64,000 nt of DNA. It comes from Pelecanus crispus. Taxonomy: Eukaryota > Chordata > Aves > Pelecaniformes > Pelecanidae. Positions 61,088 to 64,000 of the stretch are shown here, piece by piece (positions within the stretch are counted from its first letter, which is position 1; every line of letters starts with the position of its first letter). The translations under genes were made by a program, and so were the position numbers. Location: the NCBI RefSeq assembly GCF_030463565.1, contig NC_134648.1, positions 47,058,346-47,122,345 on the forward strand, read 5' to 3'. The notes under the pieces were generated by a model. It saw only the letters and a list, made by a program, of their open reading frames with translations. It ran no database searches and was not told the origin of the DNA.

Positions 61088-64000
61088 GTGAGCAATTATG
61101 AACTGGGTTTGGTTCCCAGGGACATTTATGGGCAACACTTAGAAAAAGTTCAGTGAGTTTACTCAGTTTGTTGCTTACATATTAATTCTCAAAGTGTTTT
61201 CAGTAGCATCTTCTAATGCTTCCATGTTTTGATTTGGAATGGTAAAACATTGAAGAATATTGCAGGTTTTTTCCCCTCCTTTCAGGTGTCAGCCAATACT
61301 CTTGCCTGTTCTCAGGTTACATTATTTTTTTCACTATTATAATGTTCTTTCTGTTACCAGAATAAAATAAATTACTGTATTGACTACTTCTTTCCCTCAA
61401 ACCAAATTGACTTTACTCGGTTTGGGAGAGTCTGGATTATTCTATTAGCATCAGCCCATTCTGTTTTTTAAAGTACTGTGTTTCCACTAAGCAGTTGGCA
61501 GAAGTGGTAGGCAGCAGCACCCAGGGGATCCTGGTTGCTGGGTGTGAGGCTGCTGGACTATTCCCAGGTTCAGCCAGTAGCATGGCTGAGCATGAAATGC
61601 AGGGATGTGTGTGCACACAAGTGCACGCAGAGCTGGCCACAAACAGGTTAACACATACATAGGTAAAGTACCTTTAAGAGGTAAAGAAAAACAGCATGAA
61701 CCAACAAAAAAGTTTGTTAGTGCAATATATCTATACCCTCACTCAACTCATGCATGCTCACATTGACAGATGTCTCTGGTCTCTGCCAGGCCTGAAGTCT
61801 TTCTGGTATCTGTGTCCAGACTCAGGGCTTTTTAGCCAGTTTCTGGCTGGACTCTTGGGTTTTTCCAGACTGTGGTTGCCTCCTCCTCGCATGTTAGTAG
61901 GCTAGAAGTTCACTAGCAGTGCACCCACTTGTTGGGACCATATTTAGGAATATGTTTAGTAAGTAGATAGAAGGGACTGCAGTGATCAGACACAACAGTG
62001 TACTGACCAGCAGCCAGCTAACATATGGCCAGAGTCTCTTCTTTCCCCCCGACCCATGGTTCTTTCTCCACTTAAGCCACCTCGATTCCTCCCTTGATCC
62101 TCCCCCTAAACATTGCATAATAAGTTTTACACATCCTGAAGTCCCTGTTGCCTCCAATAATAAGTTTGGTCTTTCCTATAGCCCAAGACAATTTTGTTTT
62201 CTTACCAGTTAGAAAAGTTCTGGTTGAACATCCACAAGATTTCACTTCAGCAGTGGCCCATTGATTAGTGTCTGAGGAGTTCTGGTCTTTGTTACTCTCG
62301 CCTGTAATTTGCTAGATACAACTGTCTGCAGTTTGTTACATTCAACACAGTTGTATCAGTGTGTTCAATTTATTACTTCTGTTTCTTGCCTTTTAGGCTG
62401 AATAGCCATTAGCCAGCTATCTGTACATTCCCCCACTTAAAAATGCGGAGGACTGTATCGCCTTGTCTCCTTGCTTTTTTGATTCTCAGCTTTACCTCTT
62501 CAGAATGCTAAGGTCCTAGAGCAGAGGAGTTAGTACTGCTGTGAAGTACCTTTTGGGGAAATTCACAGGTGTAAATAGAATTGTTTTTATTGAGTCTTCT
62601 GTTTCTATCCCTTTTCAGTCCATATGCAATACAGCAGGTATCTTAAACTGGTACTCTGAGCAGAATGATGATTACATGCTGGTAATTCACCACAGCCCAG
62701 GTGATGTGGTAAGGTATTTGTTTCTTAATGGAGCAGCCAGAGTAATTTCAATCACACTCTTCAGGAAAAGTAGCTGCAAATTCGTAGTAGCTGAGTAGTC
62801 TCAGCACAGGCTGCAAGGATTTCCTTTCTCTTGCCTTGTGGTTGGTATCTCGTAACTGCTATCAAATTTTCTCCCAGTTCTGAATGATAAGGTGGGGGAC
62901 TTCGTTACTTCAGTCTGTGAGTGGGTGGATTCCCATAGATTATTTCTGACAGCCAAGGACCAGGATAGTTGGAATGCTTGTTCCCTCATTCTTCAAATAA
63001 GAGCTGTAACTGGGCCTTGTCTTTTCTCTACTTCAGTAAGGTATTTGCTAATTAGGCGTGTTTACATAATAGTCCTGTTTCCCCATAGCAGAGTTGCATT
63101 TCCTTCCCAGCAAGCCCAGAACAGAGTAGGTTGTTCTCCAGGAGGGATAGGCCTGATGCATGAAAGCTACAGTGGTTGCAGAGGGCATCCTTTCCATAGA
63201 TGCTGTCTTCTAAACCATGTTCCTCAATACTGATCAAGGCCATTTTATACTACAAATTGGAATTCATTTGCATTGTGGATTACCCAATCTATACACACCT
63301 CTTTCTCGTTCTGATTGTGAAAGTAGAGTGTTAAGTTAGTACTGTTTTTCTACTCTGTTGATGTGAACCTGGTAGATACCCTTTTTACACCTTTCCCAAA
63401 TAGCAATTCAAGTACCTCTGAAAGTCAGTCATGATTTTATATCCTCTGGGGAGCTATGGTACCATAATTCTTATAGCCACGGATGTTCTTTCGTATCCCC
63501 TACTGTGGGAGAAAGGTATTAATTAAGAGAAAACTGTATTTGTGTAACATCTAGATAACATTAATCAAAGCACTATAGATGGATTGCATAAGCTTCTTTG
63601 CTACTGGTCTTATCCGTAAAGAAGCCACCAATGTGCCAGAAAATGTTTAATACTTGAGTACAGGTGAATCCTACTTTCATAGGAAGTTATAAAGTTGCTT
63701 CGAGACGGTTTGTAGGGGCAGATGGATCTGCTTTTCCTTCTGGACTCCCTGCTCCCAAAGCTGTGTTACCAGCATTCCTCAGGGAACTGATAAGATCTGC
63801 ATTTTGCATGCTTTGAACCTTCAGGGTGATTTTTTGTTACACTTGCAAATATTTCCAGCCGCTTCCACCACACTGATCCACTACAGAGTGCTTTCTGCTG
63901 TCAGGGGTAGCTCTGGCACAATCAAGTGAACTACAGCTCTGGTCTATAAATTGAATTGGCTGTTGAAAAGGGGGTTGAGAGAGGTATTTTAGCCTCTCAT
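61088..64000 (+). other. ZNF410: ZNF410-like intron 2, runs off the window
   Basis: No further exon, and no recognised transposon. Confidence 0.45.

Noticed and set aside
1-64000. CRISPR arrays, operons, phage or toxin systems
   Set aside because: No regular spaced repeats or prokaryotic gene organisation; the window is intron-rich vertebrate DNA.

Overview
This is a vertebrate genomic window, almost certainly from a bird. The signs are long AT-rich introns with GT-AG borders, three CpG-island promoters, a CR1 LINE tail, and a tRNA-Ile-headed SINE with a CR1-type tail of the kind described in songbirds (TguSINE-like). No bacterial, plasmid, phage or CRISPR content was seen. All exon borders were read by eye from splice signals, reading-frame phase and remembered mammalian proteins; nothing was aligned.

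Layout: (1) 1-3111 holds the 3' part of the long, luminal form of MIA2 (TALI): a large exon open to about 526, then broken by frameshifts, stops and a SINE, followed by two intact exons. (2) 4380-32115 is the short form of MIA2 (cTAGE5) on the + strand, with its own CpG-island promoter and 24 coding exons that join without a break into an 820-residue protein. (3) 32116-36074 is the gap between the two convergent 3' ends. (4) 36075-55699 is FBXO33 on the - strand, with four coding exons giving 536 residues and a CpG-island promoter at about 54780-56640. (5) 55700-59600 is the gap between FBXO33 and the next gene. (6) From about 59600 a third CpG island starts a + strand gene, probably ZNF410, of which the leader exon and an 11-codon first coding exon lie in the window.

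The three genes do not form a pathway. MIA2/cTAGE5 builds ER exit sites for bulky secretory cargo, FBXO33 is an SCF ubiquitin-ligase receptor, and ZNF410 is a zinc-finger transcription factor. MIA2 next to FBXO33 is the ancestral order also seen on human 14q21. FBXO33 next to a ZNF410-like gene differs from human, where ZNF410 lies far away on 14q24.

I saw no wholly new system. The most interesting points are the decayed MIA2 luminal exon with a phase-compatible donor that could bypass the damage, an upstream ORF spanning the splice in the ZNF410-like leader, and a possible unannotated pair of - strand exons between MIA2 and FBXO33.
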